Assembly: GCA_900088475.1 (NCBI GenBank)
Contig: FLMG01001670.1
Span: forward strand, 56,094 to 120,093
Origin: Hyphochytrium catenoides
Taxonomy: Eukaryota > Sar > Hyphochytriomycetes > Hyphochytriales > Hyphochytriaceae
Reading direction: 5' to 3'
Length of the DNA stretch: 64,000 nt
Shown: positions 36,601-51,600 of the stretch, piece after piece
Layout of the letters: every line of letters begins with the position of its first letter
Numbering within the stretch: position 1 is the stretch's first letter
Translations under genes and position numbers: made by a program
Notes under the pieces: model-generated
What the model saw: the letters and a program-made list of their open reading frames with translations, nothing else
Told to the model about the DNA's origin: nothing
Databases searched by the model: none

Positions 36601-39600
36601 GGCCCGCTAGAGGATCCGGGGTTCTGGGAAATTATGAAGTAGAAGGAGGGGAATTGAACGGTCAAGGAATGTAGGGAGCGTCACCATCCATTCTTGTGCA
36701 TGCTTCTTAAGACTAGGATCTGGGTTTTCCTGTCGAAGCCAGGTGGCTACTTACGCCTCAGGCTTCGTTTTCACATCTCTTTATTACTTTCCTGTTCGAC
36801 CTTCTTCGTACCTTTTTGACCTCCACAACAGCGGATCTGGCAACCGAGTCAATCTCCACCGGGTCAGACCAGGGTCCTAACTCAAAAGCGGGAGGGGCCT
36901 TTTTATTCTGCAATTTAGCTCTGGAAGACCCCTCAGCGCCCTTCATGAGTCTCATCTTGATCTTTCCTTTCTTCCTGCTTCTGTTCGTAAAGTCCACAAG
37001 AATGGGATCGCACTCCAAGGATGAAGGGTCTGAAAAGACGGTTTAGGGAGCCCACGGCACAAAGGAGAAGACAAACGAGCAAAACTCTGGTGAACATGGT
37101 CTGTCGCTAAAACTATACTAATGCTTTCGCTATCCCGTGGCATCCGGCTCTGTTCAACAGCGGATGCGTTCGCTACAGTATAGCGCTACCTAATGGGTCA
37201 TTCCTTTCTGCCCTCCGCCACAACTATACCCCTATGGAGTAATACCTGTCGTAGCATCCAACCGCTGGCGGTTTGCGAGCTCTGACAAACCCATCACAGG
37301 TGGGATGGGAGGAATAATATACCGCTTAGTGTTCGACTGTGTTGAGTAGTGACAACGGTAGACTCAGTTGCGGTTATCAAAAAAGAATCAGGGTACCAGA
37401 AGTTAGTGATGGCCTTCAAGAGGCAATACTTTATAGGGCGAGGGAGACGTAGCTGAATATATAGTCATCAACCGCAACAAGCGGAATACACCTGTCACCG
37501 CAAGAAAACGATGTTAAGACCTTAACGCACGTACCTTCGAAGAAACTGGCTTAGTACTCTGTTTCAACTTCTCATACAAAGCTTGTTGACCTGCGATTAC
37601 GCTACAGCATCCATCGTTACAGGGCGAAGTTGATGGTCCAAAGAGAGGATGGTCGAGGTTTGGAGAAGCAACCTACCTCTCTCCCTTGCTAGCTTTTTCG
37701 ATCAGGGCCGAGTCATGTCCAAGCTGCAAAGGTAGAGCTGATGCATTCACCACCCAATAGGGGGTGAACAGGGCAAGGACGCGAGTGCCACCTGGCAGAA
37801 CTTCTAGCATACCAGACACAGTTAAAAAAAGGGCCATGTCGTCCAAGAGTGAAATAGATATTGCGGTGGACTCTGGGATGATCGGGAGACGATCACTAGG
37901 GTAATTCCTCTTGTGCTGGCAGCGAGGGATCAGGACGGGCTTACTCCATCCTGGTAATAAAGACACAGGTGCTTAATGGTAACTTCCCCCAAACTCTGAC
38001 CATGCCGTCATAGAAAGGAACAAGTAAATACAATGCGTACGGCGCACCCGGTCTCCAGGGCCAGAAGCCGCGAGACACAGACTTTGGATCAGGCAAGGTA
38101 CAATAGAGTAATAACGGAGAGCCGAGGTGCTAACAGCGTATGGACAATAGAGGATGCAAGTCAAAATTTTGAGCAATTGTAGGACATTTCGGATAAGCAA
38201 ACGCAACAGTTCCTTCCATACCAAAGCCTGGTAGCCGTATGGCTAGAAGAAGGTGTTCCAGCCAACCAGAACGGTGCCACAGCAAACTTTCACCTCTGTC
38301 AAGGTCTCCTCCAAGTGCTGTGGCATTGGACCCACCAACAATACTATTGCTACGGGCTCGGCGACCGGTGAATGAGAGCGCGTCCTGGACAAATAGCCAT
38401 TGGATTAGTCATAACATAAGGCAGCTGTGTAGAGTTCGGCAGATCCAAAAGGACCACCCCAGATAGAGATTCGTCAAATGATACGCGCTAAGAGGACGGC
38501 GCATATATTAGATAATGGACTTCAATGATATTAGTTTCCGTAAGAGCGAAGAGCGATCTTACCTCAGATGTACCCATTTCCTCAATCTCTTCCTCACCAG
38601 CCTTGGTAGCCCTTTCCGCAGAGGTGGATGGGAATGGACCCGTTCCACCCTCTGTCAACCCCATATCCGATACGTCTCCTGCAGTCTGCAGGGACAAGAA
38701 TGAAGGAGCTGATTGAAGCGGACGAGAGGGAGAGGCAGGGAAAAACGCCTTCCTTCTAACAACTCTCAAGCGATACTCCATAGGGCAGGAGAGGAGGTTG
38801 GTAATGATCAGCGGTGGGTGAAAGGATAGTAGCTGGAGAGGCCCAGTCATCCGCTGAAGAGAGAGGAGGTTAGTGCTGATTGTGATAAGATTACTCCGCG
38901 GATACTTTTTGAAGAGGAATGGGGAGACTAGCAACACGAAGGAGTATGGACACTTTCTTGGCATCAACTAGAGGGAAGCTTTTTGCCCACCTCACTTGCT
39001 GGCCCTCCAGAAAAGGCAAATGCTGCAGAAACTCCATGGTCCTGGCTCCCATTCTTGATGTCGCCTGCTAGTAGCTTCAAAGATTCGGATCCTCGAGATA
39101 GCTGCACACTGCAGGTGAAGTCTGGAACTGGACGGGAGGAGATAAAGGCGCCAAATGTCATAATTCTTGTTTGCTTTTTTCTTGATCCTCCCAGTCCGTC
39201 TTCGCTTGGCACGAAAGAAAGTGGCACCTGACGTCGACTGTATTGAGGTGGAGGAGCTTGATCCAAAACCCTACCACCAGTAAAAGTCAAGGAACCGCCA
39301 TGGTTAGAGAAGTGAAGAGGATAGAAGGAAGACAGTGCACGGCCACTTAGTGGGCAGCAGGACACTGCTTCCCGACAATGCAAATCGTAGCACGGTCTCA
39401 GAAGGTGCAAGCTCTGGAGTCACTGACACCTGATAATCTCTCACGTTCGCTCAGGTATCACTACCATTCCTGTGGTGCCTTACTCAACCCATTGACATGT
39501 AATTTTTTCGCCACAATTCATATATCCCTTTGTCCATACCTCAAACCCCAGATTGAAGATCTCTTCAACACTCAAGCCTCCTCATCTCGCCTATCCTCCT

Positions 39601-42600
39601 TACTCTGATCTTACCTTTCAAGCTTCGGCTGAATGAAGATGTCAAGCGGAATGGCAGTAAGATGAATAGGTATAGGACAAACTTGCTTTCTGCCTAGCGT
39701 GGTGCTCCATACGGTCCGCGAAATGGTATTACCCGGTCCTGTGGCAAGTGTGAGCATTTAGTACTTATGACAGGGCAGAGTGGATAATAGGCGCAGCTAA
39801 TGTAGATCCTGAACAGGTTGGAAAGGAAGCAGATAATCAACCCTAACTCGCGAAGAAAAGAGCACTGAAGACATTGGTGAGAGAGAGCCAGGGCCACAAT
39901 AGCGAGGACGCAAGACCAGCAATTGAGGAAGCCCTCTCCCATAAATTTCATGCCCAAAGTGAGATCGCCATCGGCACTTACCCGGCAAAGACGGCAGGGC
40001 GAATTCTATCGACAGCGGTAGCTCGGTTAGGTTCTGCAACATCTAAAGGGACAGCGGTCCGCTTAATTAGTGCAGCCCTTCAGTGTCTCTGGTAGGACAA
40101 TTATGCTGTCTGGGCTTAACCCTTTCTATTTCCGCCTTCTCTTCCTGACACTATGGTACGGCACCATGTCTAGCCAGTCCTTACGCTCAGATCCCCGACT
40201 GCGCCCCTCCTAAGCTTCATCTGGGGACCTTACGTACCTGAAGTGATCGGACGAGCACGACCTTGCAGCCATGGCGCACCTCAACGTCTACAATGCAAGA
40301 GGCGGTTGGGACAGAAAGTCCCTCTATTATCTTGGGGTCCTCGGTAACCAAAGCGTACGATTTGCTCCTCACGACGTCCACGGGAATATTAGATATGGGC
40401 TTCCATCTAGACAGTTACAAGAGGCACGAGAGGAATAAGGACCTTAGGTATAAGGCGATACGGGTTTGTATCACAAATACCAAACAATTCACAAGTTAGA
40501 TTTTGATACTAGCGTCCTTCAGCCTGGCGTCGAGAAAGGCGTGAAGCCGTGCCAGCTAGCGCATCCTATACCTTTTCTCCCCAAATCTCTCGATAGAGAT
40601 TGATATAGTAGGAATTGTCCCATCAACTGAAGGCAAGGCACCTGAAGCCGTACGCTTCACAAGTGATCCGGCTCGGGCGGGTGCTCCACGGCCACCGTAT
40701 AGCCGAACATCCAATGGAACCTTTTCGCCTGGTTCCACTTCCCTTACGACTGGGATGGAGAAACGGTAAGGGACATCGAGCAACAAGCAATAATTAGAAA
40801 GGGGTAAGTATATAGAGACCCTTGATGGACTAGAGCTTTAAAAGGCTACAGTTCTCAGACCGGACCTCACCTCTATCTGTCCCCCAATACCACAACTTCA
40901 CTCCCGTCAGATTTTCCACCCAATAGAGGGAGAAGGTTGACTGGTTCCGATCTTCACTTCTCGTCTTTTGGGATGCAGACCATTGCCAGGCTCGCCGGGC
41001 ACTCGCCAGAGTCTCCAGTAGTGCCTCACTGATGTTTAGGTTGAGTATGGTCTCGGAGGAAATCAGTAGAGAGGCGCCACTAGTGGGAAGTTCTCCTTGT
41101 GCATTAACCTGAAAATTGCAGCAAGAAAATAAGAGCACTGCTGGTATGTTCCATAGCTCTTTATATCGCCATGGGATTCTGCTTTAAAGAGGTAACACCG
41201 ATCTTTTTCAAGGTATATATACGTGTGGGCTCTCTCTTCATCTGAAAAAGGTTGCGTGTGATATGGCTAGCGTTAAATTCTTACCGCGATCGGCTCCTCC
41301 ATTCCTGGCCTAGCCAAGTCTGATACCTCCTCTCGTACCACATGGTACACTACAGTGCAGCACCAAGGCTCTATCAGGGGTTCCCAAGCGACCAATCTGA
41401 GACTATAGTAGTTCATTTGACACGAGAGGGACATTGTCAGCCTGGTCTGTATAGGTCCTTCTCCCTCACTTAAAAGGCCCTTGCCGTGAGGGTGGTCTTC
41501 CATCTCGATGTCTATAGGAGATATGTCCAAGTCAAGGACAGGCAAATCCTGGCCATACAGGTCATTAATCAGGAGTACTCTAACACCCTCAACGGAGAGG
41601 GTGGCTTCCACTATTCCTCTCAAATCCCTTCTCCGTATGACAGTGTTTTCGGGAACTCGTCGTCCAGGCTGAAGGTAGGAGGACGCTTCTGTCTCTTCTT
41701 TCTCCTTGACAGCCAGCAAAGGCCAGCCTTCTTTGCCCCTAAGCCTGGTGTTTTTGTTCGTTTGCTTGTTCATTCTTGCTACTTCCGCGGCTTCTATTCC
41801 GCTAAACATCCGCTGGAGATTTTCCATAATCTTTTCCATCATCGGAAGGTCTTGGAAGGCTATTCTGGACTCCAAATCCCCCAGCCGCCCTTCTACTTTC
41901 TGTTTCCATCCTGCGGTAGTTATCTGCTTTCCTTCTTCTGCCATGAAAGCGACTGATGTGACAGAAAATGTGAGAGATGCGGGTCGAATTATTTGCCACA
42001 TTGTCCCCTCACTCCTTTTCTGTCCTGGAGGGTCTAAAGGAAGTGAAGAAGATGGTCGCAGCGGCGGCCTCTGAACTCCCCTCGCGCTTTTGCCCGCATC
42101 GAGATGAGGGAAAAAAGAAATTCCCTGTCTGATCTCTGGAACACTAGAGAGTCTTAGGGTTTTGGGGGGCTCTTGAAGGGGAGAAGAGATTCTCGAAAAG
42201 GAAGGAGAGCCGCTTGCTTGTCTCCTAGTGGATTCTCCCGCCGAAGGTTCGAACAAGGGTGTCTGGGGCCTCAGCACTGGAGTAGATTGGCTCTCCTTGT
42301 ATACAGCAGGGGAAGACATGAAGAAGGACGAGGAGCCGGGGGAGGTTCTGCCTACAAACGCCTCTAAGCGAGAGCAAGAGATGGTGGAAGTCTGTACCAC
42401 GGCTTCGCGAAGACAACCTATATGCATACAGTTCGTTACGAGCAAGCAAAAGTGCTGACGGAATATAGTAGCAGCAAAATGATGCTAAGAGAACGGCTGG
42501 ACAGAGGCATATAGATCTTTACGCACGTTAAACCAGAGCGTGGTCGAGCCCAGACCTTCGTGAAAACACAGCAATAAAGCTGTATATTGCCACCGCTTAC

Positions 42601-45600
42601 TGTACCTTTCACATCTTCCTCACAAGGTTGTTGAACTTCAGCGGTTTTACGTATGTGAGAACTATGCAGACGAGCTGCCGGGTTGGATTTGGTTTGGATC
42701 AAGTTGATATCAGTGACTCTCGTTTCAAGCCCGAGATCTGCCCTTAGTACCAAAGCGTGACAATACTCCTGAAGTGTCATACGTTGTATCAGGAATTACT
42801 AGCGCGTGGTCTGATATTCAACCGTGACACTAAGGACTTAGCTAGCTAGACCTACTAACCTTGTTTGGATCCTCAAGCAGCCACAGCTCTAGACTTTCTA
42901 AAGACGCTCTGATTGTCAAAGGGCTCTCCCGAGGCTCTTTCCGCATTTCCCCTTCGCTGCTCCGCGGGGATATCTGCTTCTCTTGTTTAGGAGTAGTTAG
43001 TGTGTTGCTCCCTTCCAACCCTTCGTTCGCATCGCTGTCTTCGAGAATGGAACACTTTCCGATGGCTTCAAGCAAGATTTGCGAGGGGCCTTCTACATTC
43101 GTCGGGCCACTTTTGTACCTGCCGTCCGAGGGGCCTCCCTCGACTGTTGGTTCTTGGAAATGGGATTTTGTTACCTTTCTTGCATGCTTAAGCTCTTCCA
43201 GCGCCGTTTCCCCGTAAGAGGCTATGGAGGCGTAGGTCTGTATGACAAAATCCGGGATAAGAAGACATCGCCAAGGGCCTAATTTCATCTCCAGAGAGTG
43301 TGATCGCGAGTCTTGGAACTCAAACCCTTGCAAGTGTTCTTCTCTGCGATACACACTTATCGGGGTCTCCTCATAACTGATCATCAGCTGCCGCCAGGGT
43401 AGCGAGATTAGCAGTAGGAGGTTGGAGTTTAAAGAAGGGAACGATTGGACAAGATAATTGAGATGACCTTATCGAAGGGCTATACTAGGACAATTGTACA
43501 GAACCAATGACAGGGCAAAAGCTCGTAACACGGTTCTGCCAAAGAAGCTGACGCTTTTCAAAGCAACCAATGGAGAAACTGGCCCTGTCGGCAATGCAGC
43601 TCTTACCTGCGGGTGTTTACGAACCAGATCATAATAGGTACTTGCACTGGTCTTTCGGCTAGTTCGTCTGTCTAAGGGGGACACTCCGGCGATCGACAGA
43701 GCTTCCGTTGATTTCCGCGCTGTGGCTAAAGGAGGGCCCAAAACCTGCGTATACCGGCCCTGGTCACACAGCAAGCGTATTTAGAATGGTGAAGGTGGGC
43801 AGAGATCGCAGTTCTAAGCATCATGGCATAAATTAAGGTACAATTACGAGATGACAAGGACCAGACGAGTGAAGAATGCACATACAGTCCTCTCTTCGTT
43901 AAGGTCGTGCAGAGCAATTCCACCGAGCATGACGCTTAGCCTCCTTAATATTCGCTGCTCTTCGTCCTGGCCAGCGATAGCCCCATTAAACTCCACCCAG
44001 GTCACAGCCAAGAGGGATATGGGTAGTATCGCAAATGAATCTTTTGTAGGGATCTTCATCAGTCCATCTTCGTCGCCGGGTGACTGTTTTATACCCATAT
44101 TTGGCGGAGTCTGAGGTTTGCCCTGCTCCTTATTGTGGAAGACCGCTGAAGGGGGAATGCGAAAGGGGTCCTTCACCCTGGAGTCGTCAAAGCGGAGGTC
44201 TGAACCTGTCAATCTCAATTCTCTGGGGGTGGCTAAGCCTGCAGGAAGTCGCGACCTTGAAGTAGCCGAAGCAGGCCTGGGACTCAGCTTCAGCAGCTTG
44301 AGTGTAACCTCTTCCAGCTGCAGACAGAACCGAAGGCCAGTTCCCTTGCTGTCGTAGCTAACAGGAATTCCGTCGACGGCGCTGACTCCTTTCACAACAT
44401 GTTGCTGAGGGCAGACAAACATCAGTCGTAATGATGGGATACGCTTATTTTGCTGCGGGGAGGCAAACTAGCAGAATGGGTTAGCGAAGGCTCTTCATTT
44501 TAATCACCTGCTGGCTGTCTCCAGTCGCCACTTCAATGACCTCCAACATGTGCAGAAACTGCAAGCTATAGACCCGCATAAGTAGGGAAATGTGCACCTC
44601 ACTAAGTGACAGACGAACCTGATGGGATATGGGTGGCAAGTGGAAGTAAAAAATGAGAGTACATTAAAGAAAGCACCCTTTCACTCTGTCCTTTCTTGCA
44701 GAGTGTCCTAATACTTACTGCAGAGATTCTACCAGTAATGCAAAGACAGGGGTCGTCAGCTTGAACGTAAGGTAATGGCAGCCTTTCCGCAATTCTTGAC
44801 GCTCCAGGGGGCGGTAAGCGGGCGGTAGGGAGTTGCGAAGCTGTTTTAAAGTGAGATCCCTCGTTTGCTTCCTGACCTATCCCATCTACCATATATAAGG
44901 GGTCCCCTACTCCGGTCGACTTGGAGCTCCCCACGCCCTTGATTTGATCATTGATTGGCTTCATCATCTGCAACCGCATATGGACGTCATCAATCAGCCG
45001 ACCAAAATTTCCTACTGAGCAATTAAGGGCAATGATCTCCAGCAAGAGCTTCTCCGCAGCCCAGTGCTGGCGGGAAGTTTGCTCTATTTTATCCCATCCG
45101 AATATTCCGATCGAGCGCCGCAAAGATATTCTACCGAGGTCAACAACAAGAGACTCGTCTGGATCTGGAAGTGAGCCGTTTGGTAGGACTTCAACGGCGG
45201 GTAGCACAATCAATGGGTTGTGTATATCCACATTCACTCTAACGAAATCCGACGAGGAAGCCACAGGTGCGGAATAGACTACCCTTTCCTATTGTCATAT
45301 CCAGGTAGGCAAGTACGGAGGTTCAAATAGAGAGGGATAGAAGAGCAAACGTGGTCAGAGACGTGAATCTCTATCTCAGTCTCTATTTCCCGAAATTTTG
45401 CAACCTGACTCTCGTGGAAGCTCATTCTCAACCAAACCGTACCACTCACGGTAATTGTCTGCTTGCACTATGTTGCCCTTCTATTAAAATCATCCTTACC
45501 TGTCTATCGTCACTTTCTCCCTGACCCTGGGGCCCGGAGCTTTTTAGATACCACGTGTAACAATCACCTTGTGTAAACCAGAGGTAGAGAGTCAGCAACG

Positions 45601-48600
45601 GGTCCGAAGAGGCCAGGCACTTGACCGAACTCAGTTTAAGCGAGACGGTACGATGAGCCGGGAGATACCCAACGTCGTCTATGTCTCTTGGGTCCACGTC
45701 TTGCTTTATGTTTATTTTGTCCTCCTTTCTGCGGCTGGGTTCATCCTTAGCCTCCTCCGTTTTAACGCAGATGGAGAGCTCCAACAGATTGTCTAGTGAC
45801 CCCTCCTTCAAGCCAAATATCTCCTTTCCTTCCCTGGTGGTCCCTCGTCTCCACTCCTCCTCGTTTCCTCCCGAGCTCTTGAGGTACTCATCGAATGGTA
45901 ATCCTCCATGAGACCCACGTTTGGGAAGTACCGAGATCCAACGAACCTGGCCAGTCAATGTCATCATGCTGTTCTAGTAGGTCTAGATAGAGAAATAGTA
46001 GAAGCTCTGTCGGCTGCACATTATCAGATTGGGTGACACGGGCCGCATAAACGCCGCGGTTTAGGCGATAAGATAGTTAGGCTCAGGAAGAAGGGCGAAG
46101 CATTGCATACCGACAAGTTGCCCAGTCTCCCTCCAATTTCCATGTTGTAACCATCGTTCTTGAGTCTAACTGAGCTTTTAACAACCGAGATGGTGGCAAT
46201 GCTTTTGTTATGAGACGAGAGGGTTATGTTCATCCGCTTCAGACCAAAAGTCGCCTGCACAACAGCCTAACGAAGAAATAGTGTCAGACGATCCCCAACA
46301 GAGGCCAGGTGTAACATAAAAGTTGACGCTGAGGAGGTGGAAATCACACCGCAAGCTACAGAAGATAATATCTTGAACTGGAGGAGGGCACAGATAGAGT
46401 GCTAGGACACATCTTCTTGAGTAGAAGGAGGGCCAAATAAAGAGTGCCAAGAAAGTCTATTCTAGGCTAGAGTGCCATGAACAATCGTTTTTAGGTGAAG
46501 GTGGGGAAGGGCGCAGATAAAGAGTGCTAGGGAGAATATCTGCTATTACGAGGGCATTTGACAAATTTTGGCAGACAGCCGCATCGCAAACTCTCAGGTT
46601 ATGGACAAAATGAGGATTCAATACCGTAGCCCACTACTTGAAACAGAGCACGCAGGCGAGTAAGGGAAATAGGTGGTTCGGACTGAGCGAACTGTGCAAA
46701 TCACCCGGTGTCTGTCACTTACCCTCACTTTCGTCTCTGTTGGTGCCCCTCTTTTCTGAATTGTATTCCACTGCTCAAGCGAGGAAGCCATAGCTCTCTC
46801 TAGGTCTGCTTGTACTGAGGGTGTTAGCTGGGCTTCGAATGAGGCGGGCAGTGTTTTGACGCGAGGCAAAGGGCCGTCATGACGTTCCGGATCGTCTTCT
46901 ACTTCCTCGGAAGTATTGTCGAGAGGCTCAGATGATGATGTCCCCGGCCAGGTGGAAGGAATGAAAAATACTTCAGCGACCGACATAAGAGTATGTTGGT
47001 CCAGCCAGAGATCCACGGGGTTAATCATGAAATTGACCTGTAGCAAACAGTAGGGATCAGCCTCGCCAGTACGCATTTAAAGCCCTGAAAGGAGAGAGAA
47101 GTATTGCAAATTGGAGTATAGTAAGAAGAGCTCGTTGAAGCTTACTAGATCCCCAAATGGTATCAGAAATTGAAGTCTCCACTAATCTCGTACCTTTGCC
47201 CCCACTCCTTGGTATTCGCTCATGACCTCGGGCGCTCTGCTCTCATATACAAAGCGGATAACGTCATCAGACTGCTTGCCCCTCACACCTCTCTGCGGGC
47301 TGAGCGCAAAAGATGCTATGGTAAAAAGCAGTGAGTGATGTTTGCTGAAGACATACCCTTCGGGCTCCATTACTCAGTAATGATCTTCTTTTCAAAATTT
47401 CTGCTGGCCCTCTTCTCTATCATGGGACTTAAACACTTGGTACTTTACCTTGATCTCCCTGCCTCGACTCGACCTCCCGCTCGGGGTTCTCTGACAGCGA
47501 CATAGAGGAAGTAAAGGTTCGCAGTTGGGGACTTCGACGAGAACGTGGCGTTCGCTCTGGCTCGTATCCAGTGGTCGTACCTGACAGACAACGGTATGAA
47601 TGATTGTAGGAAGGAGGTAGCCCAAATCTAAAGAGGTTTTAAAGTTCTTTCTTTTTCTCGCATTTAGGGCCGCGAAACTGTGGGCCAAAGACAACAACTA
47701 TGTGATACTTCAGCTCTGACTTACTTTCGGACACCCCGGGCTGTAAAATAAATCTTGGTGTGCCATTGACTCCTGCATGAAGGCAATCCTCTACGTCCAG
47801 ATGATGTACGGAGAAGGACACTGTTGGAAGGAAACACAACGAGATGAGAAGCTCATTTGAAACTGGATCTATCAGACGAGACCATTTGCGCATGCCCGGT
47901 CTGAAGAAGCCCCTTTTTACTCGCCTTTGACCCTATACCCGTGAAACCTTACTGAGCCATACTCTTACCCTTTGAAGAAAGCGACCTTTCCACCTCCTTC
48001 AACCGAAGGTTGAAAAGCTGGATTACTAGGATCCTTCTCTCTGCGACGACTAGTTCTTGGTCGAGCACATCTGCCCTGCTTTCACGGCGACTTGTTCTGA
48101 TATCTGGGTTACTTTGGCTCATATCTTTCCTGCTGTCTCTCCTGTCAGAGGTGCTGTCCCTTTTTTCTCTTCCTTGACCGAGAGACTTAGAAAGTTCAAG
48201 ATCTAAAATGGCAAAGTTGGCCGACATGACCATCAACCGCCTATCAAGGGACTTTCGTAGGGTTAGTCTGAGGAAAGATTGCCATAAGTAGAAAAAAGGC
48301 CATGGCAACACTTGGTGGTGACCGAACTATTTAGATAACTCTGCCACGTGACAAAAAGAGAGGTGCTGGAAGGAGGGAGGGCCTAAGAAAGAGGAACGAA
48401 CAGACGCGAGTCATAGGCCCACCTTAAGCCTCTTCTTGTTGAGTGTCTGACTGGGAGTCTGTTGAGGATGTCTTGCCGCTTCATTTAGTCCAAATTTAGG
48501 CTTTCCTGGATACCATCTTGCGTCCCAGCTCTGGTCCGGGTTGAAGGGAGGGGGGGAGGTAACGTCTCCTCCCCTTCTATCTACTTCCTGTAGCTCCAAA

Positions 48601-51600
48601 GACTGTTTCTTGTCCTCTTGTCCTTTGATCAGCGTAAGGAGCTTTTTCTTGGCCTCTTCTAGCCTAGCCAGCTCTAATTGATGAGTGGCTATTCCTGCCT
48701 CATAAATTGCAATCGCCTCTTCCTCAACCGCAATGGCCTCTCCCACGGCTGCAATATCCATATCTTCTGAAACACAGGTTTTAGCGAGAATTATCAAGGC
48801 ATTTGTGAGAATGGGCACCCACGTTCTTCTGTTGCTAGCACAGAACTCCGGTCCCCCTTAAGGAATGCAAGACGCTCCAGGCTCGATGTAAGGCCAGCCT
48901 GCGGCATGAGGAGAGCGAGGACAGGAATAGCATCAACAGGGAAGAAAACATTAGCCAGAGTAGAAAGGCAGTAGAATCATCTATACATCCAAGTATGGCG
49001 GAGGGTGAGAGGGCTTGAGAAAGACCAGAGACGCCGTGTCATATCTCTTCTACAGATAAGCCATTCTGGACTCTGGGTCCTATCCATGACGGCCTTCCCA
49101 CTTTATCTTTATGGTCATGTCTCTCTTTGGCCCACCTGGTCAGTTGCCAGCATCTCCTCGCAACTTTGGAGCTCATTCTCCAAACGCTCCAGGGCTTGCA
49201 CTAACTTTTGCATTTTCTNNNNNNNNNNNNNNNNNNNNNNNNNNNNNNNNNNNNNNNNNNNNNNNNNNNNNNNNNNNNNNNTTCTCATGTCTTGCGTCTA
49301 GTGGCAGAGGAAGCATCAAAGGAACAAAGCTGTCAGTTGATTCCCAACCGGTTGACGCTCTGAGTAACTAAATGATCCTTCCCAGCCTTCAAAGCTCAGT
49401 ATAGTGCCCTATTCAACTAAAGAGAGGTGGACTATGCCCTGATTACTCACCATCCGTAGCGATAGAGTACCAGGTGTCATCGCTGGCCACACTTTCAGTT
49501 CTGGTCCGAAGAGGGCGTCTAGTCTTACCCCGTGGGCTCAGGCTTTGACCCGGATCGGCGTCACGTGCTTCAAACCAATCATCATCACTACTTGAGTCGA
49601 GACTCGCGTCACTGTCATCTGGAGTGCTGTCACCAACTCCTCTCTGCTTCCGGAGAAGACGGATCTGGGCAGCAACCTACCCGTGACAGGTAATGACGGT
49701 GGCGGTAAGATTTGGGCCGATGGAGAGAGAGAGAAACGGGATGAAAGGGGAATAGGACGGTAGATGAGCGTCACTGTTGATGGCCCTGGATCTAATGGAG
49801 CCTTGATGTTTTAGGACAAGGACGTGAAATCAAACTAGAAAGAACATTTCCAGGCTGTTACTAAGAGCAGTTCTGTGAATAGAGGGGCAACATTGCTAAA
49901 GGAGCAGATGAGCAAGTCTATATGCCCAAAGGGTGACGTAGTCGAGGTCTTACATCTGTGGGAATATTTCCGGTATTCGTAGCCCTTCTGAAAGCGCTCA
50001 GAACGGAGCTTTCGGCACCTCTGTACACGTCAGACGTAATTGGCGCTCCCACAGTTAGCCAATCAGCGAAAGTGGCCGGCTGAGATTGCTGGGTATAGCC
50101 CTAGAATAGGTAGTTCATGGTGTTTATATACGCAAAAGCAGTGGTGAGCGAAGCATGGACAATGAAATCATAAGCTCCACAGAACACAATAGGCACATTA
50201 AGTAAAGTTACTGAGACAAACTGCAACAAGATCAGCGATATCTCTCGATCTCTATAGCAGGGTGCCTCTATCATGACCAACCTTCCAGCCACTGGCTGCC
50301 AAGCTCGATTCGTGGCCTGGCGCGATACTAGAATGGAGCGATGGGTAGTCCCATACCGCTGAGCGCGACAGAGGCTAGTGAAAGGGAAGAGCAAACCAAT
50401 CTATCGTTAGTCACAACAAAATGTGAAAGCTTGAACCGGACTACACGGGAACTGGGGCCCAAAGGGGAGTGATAAGATGAGGGTCTCACCAGAAGTAAGG
50501 TTCTCTACAGGTCTTCAACAAACAAAGATTTGGGAGGGGACTCGAATGGCACTTGATCTGAGAGTGAAGCTGAGCTGGCTTACCTCTTCTGCCACAGGGC
50601 TGGGTTTCAGCCTCTTTAAAGTCTCGCTGAACTTGATAAGCTGGTGGTATTTGGCGTCGGAAAGGTGGAAGCGGAGAGGAGAGAACTCTGCATGCAAGTA
50701 TAATCTGGTAAGAGTATGATCTTGCGGTAAAATTGAGCTCTTGAGGTCTACGGAGATGTCAAAGCGGTCGAGAAGTGGCATCTTCTGCCTGGCTATCTCT
50801 TGCGGGGAGCGCCAGCTATTGGGAGCTCCATCTTTACAAAGTAAGACCTAAGGACACCCGGCAAGAGGAGGAGGCATAATTAGCATATGGTAAGTCTGCC
50901 GTTCGCTGAACAGGGCTAATCGTAGTGATGGGAAACAGCAAAACCAATGGTATGTGTGCATGCGCTACGGCATGATAGCCGATTGATACCTCTAGGTGCA
51001 GCGCCGTGGCAACGGTATTACAGATGAAGTTACTGCAGGCTAGATGAGAAGGACTTACCTGCACTTTGGAAATCTTCAAGAAGAACTTGTCATAAAAACT
51101 CTTTTCCAAATTGCTCGTCGATTCACTCGGCTCCTCGAGATCGAAGGACATAGGCCCATCATCGCTTAAGAATGAGTAACTGCGCATTGTCTTACTAGGA
51201 GACGGTGACCTTGGGCTGGCTCTAGGGGAGCGATTTCCTTCTTCCCGGGCTGATGGAGGACTTGAAGGGGTATAGACTGGCCGTTGTCTTGGCGTCATAA
51301 GTGGAGGAGAAGCATTGGGAGAAGGGCTCGGTGACTGTGGAGAAGAAAGGGACTGGGCACGCAGCGGGGCCCCATTGAAAGAGGATGCAGGTCGTTCCGC
51401 GTCCTCCAAACTCTTAAACTGGCCCAACCTCTCTGTCGTGAGGTTGACATTTCCAATATCAACTACTATCCTGGAGCACAGGTCATCCCCATCATCCCTG
51501 GGAATAATGATAACTGGACTCTACCAGAAAGGGCGGTCCACATTAAGAAAGGCAGTTAGTGCAGAGACAATAAATCAAGCACCCCCCAGACCTGGGTCTA

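Noticed and set aside
41273-42445. 390-residue minus-strand frame as its own gene
   Set aside because: It lies inside VPS13 on the same strand, between segments of that protein, and has exon-like ends; it is likely one or more exons with retained introns in the frame.
49219-49281. Low-complexity or unusual sequence
   Set aside because: It is simply a run of N, an assembly gap.
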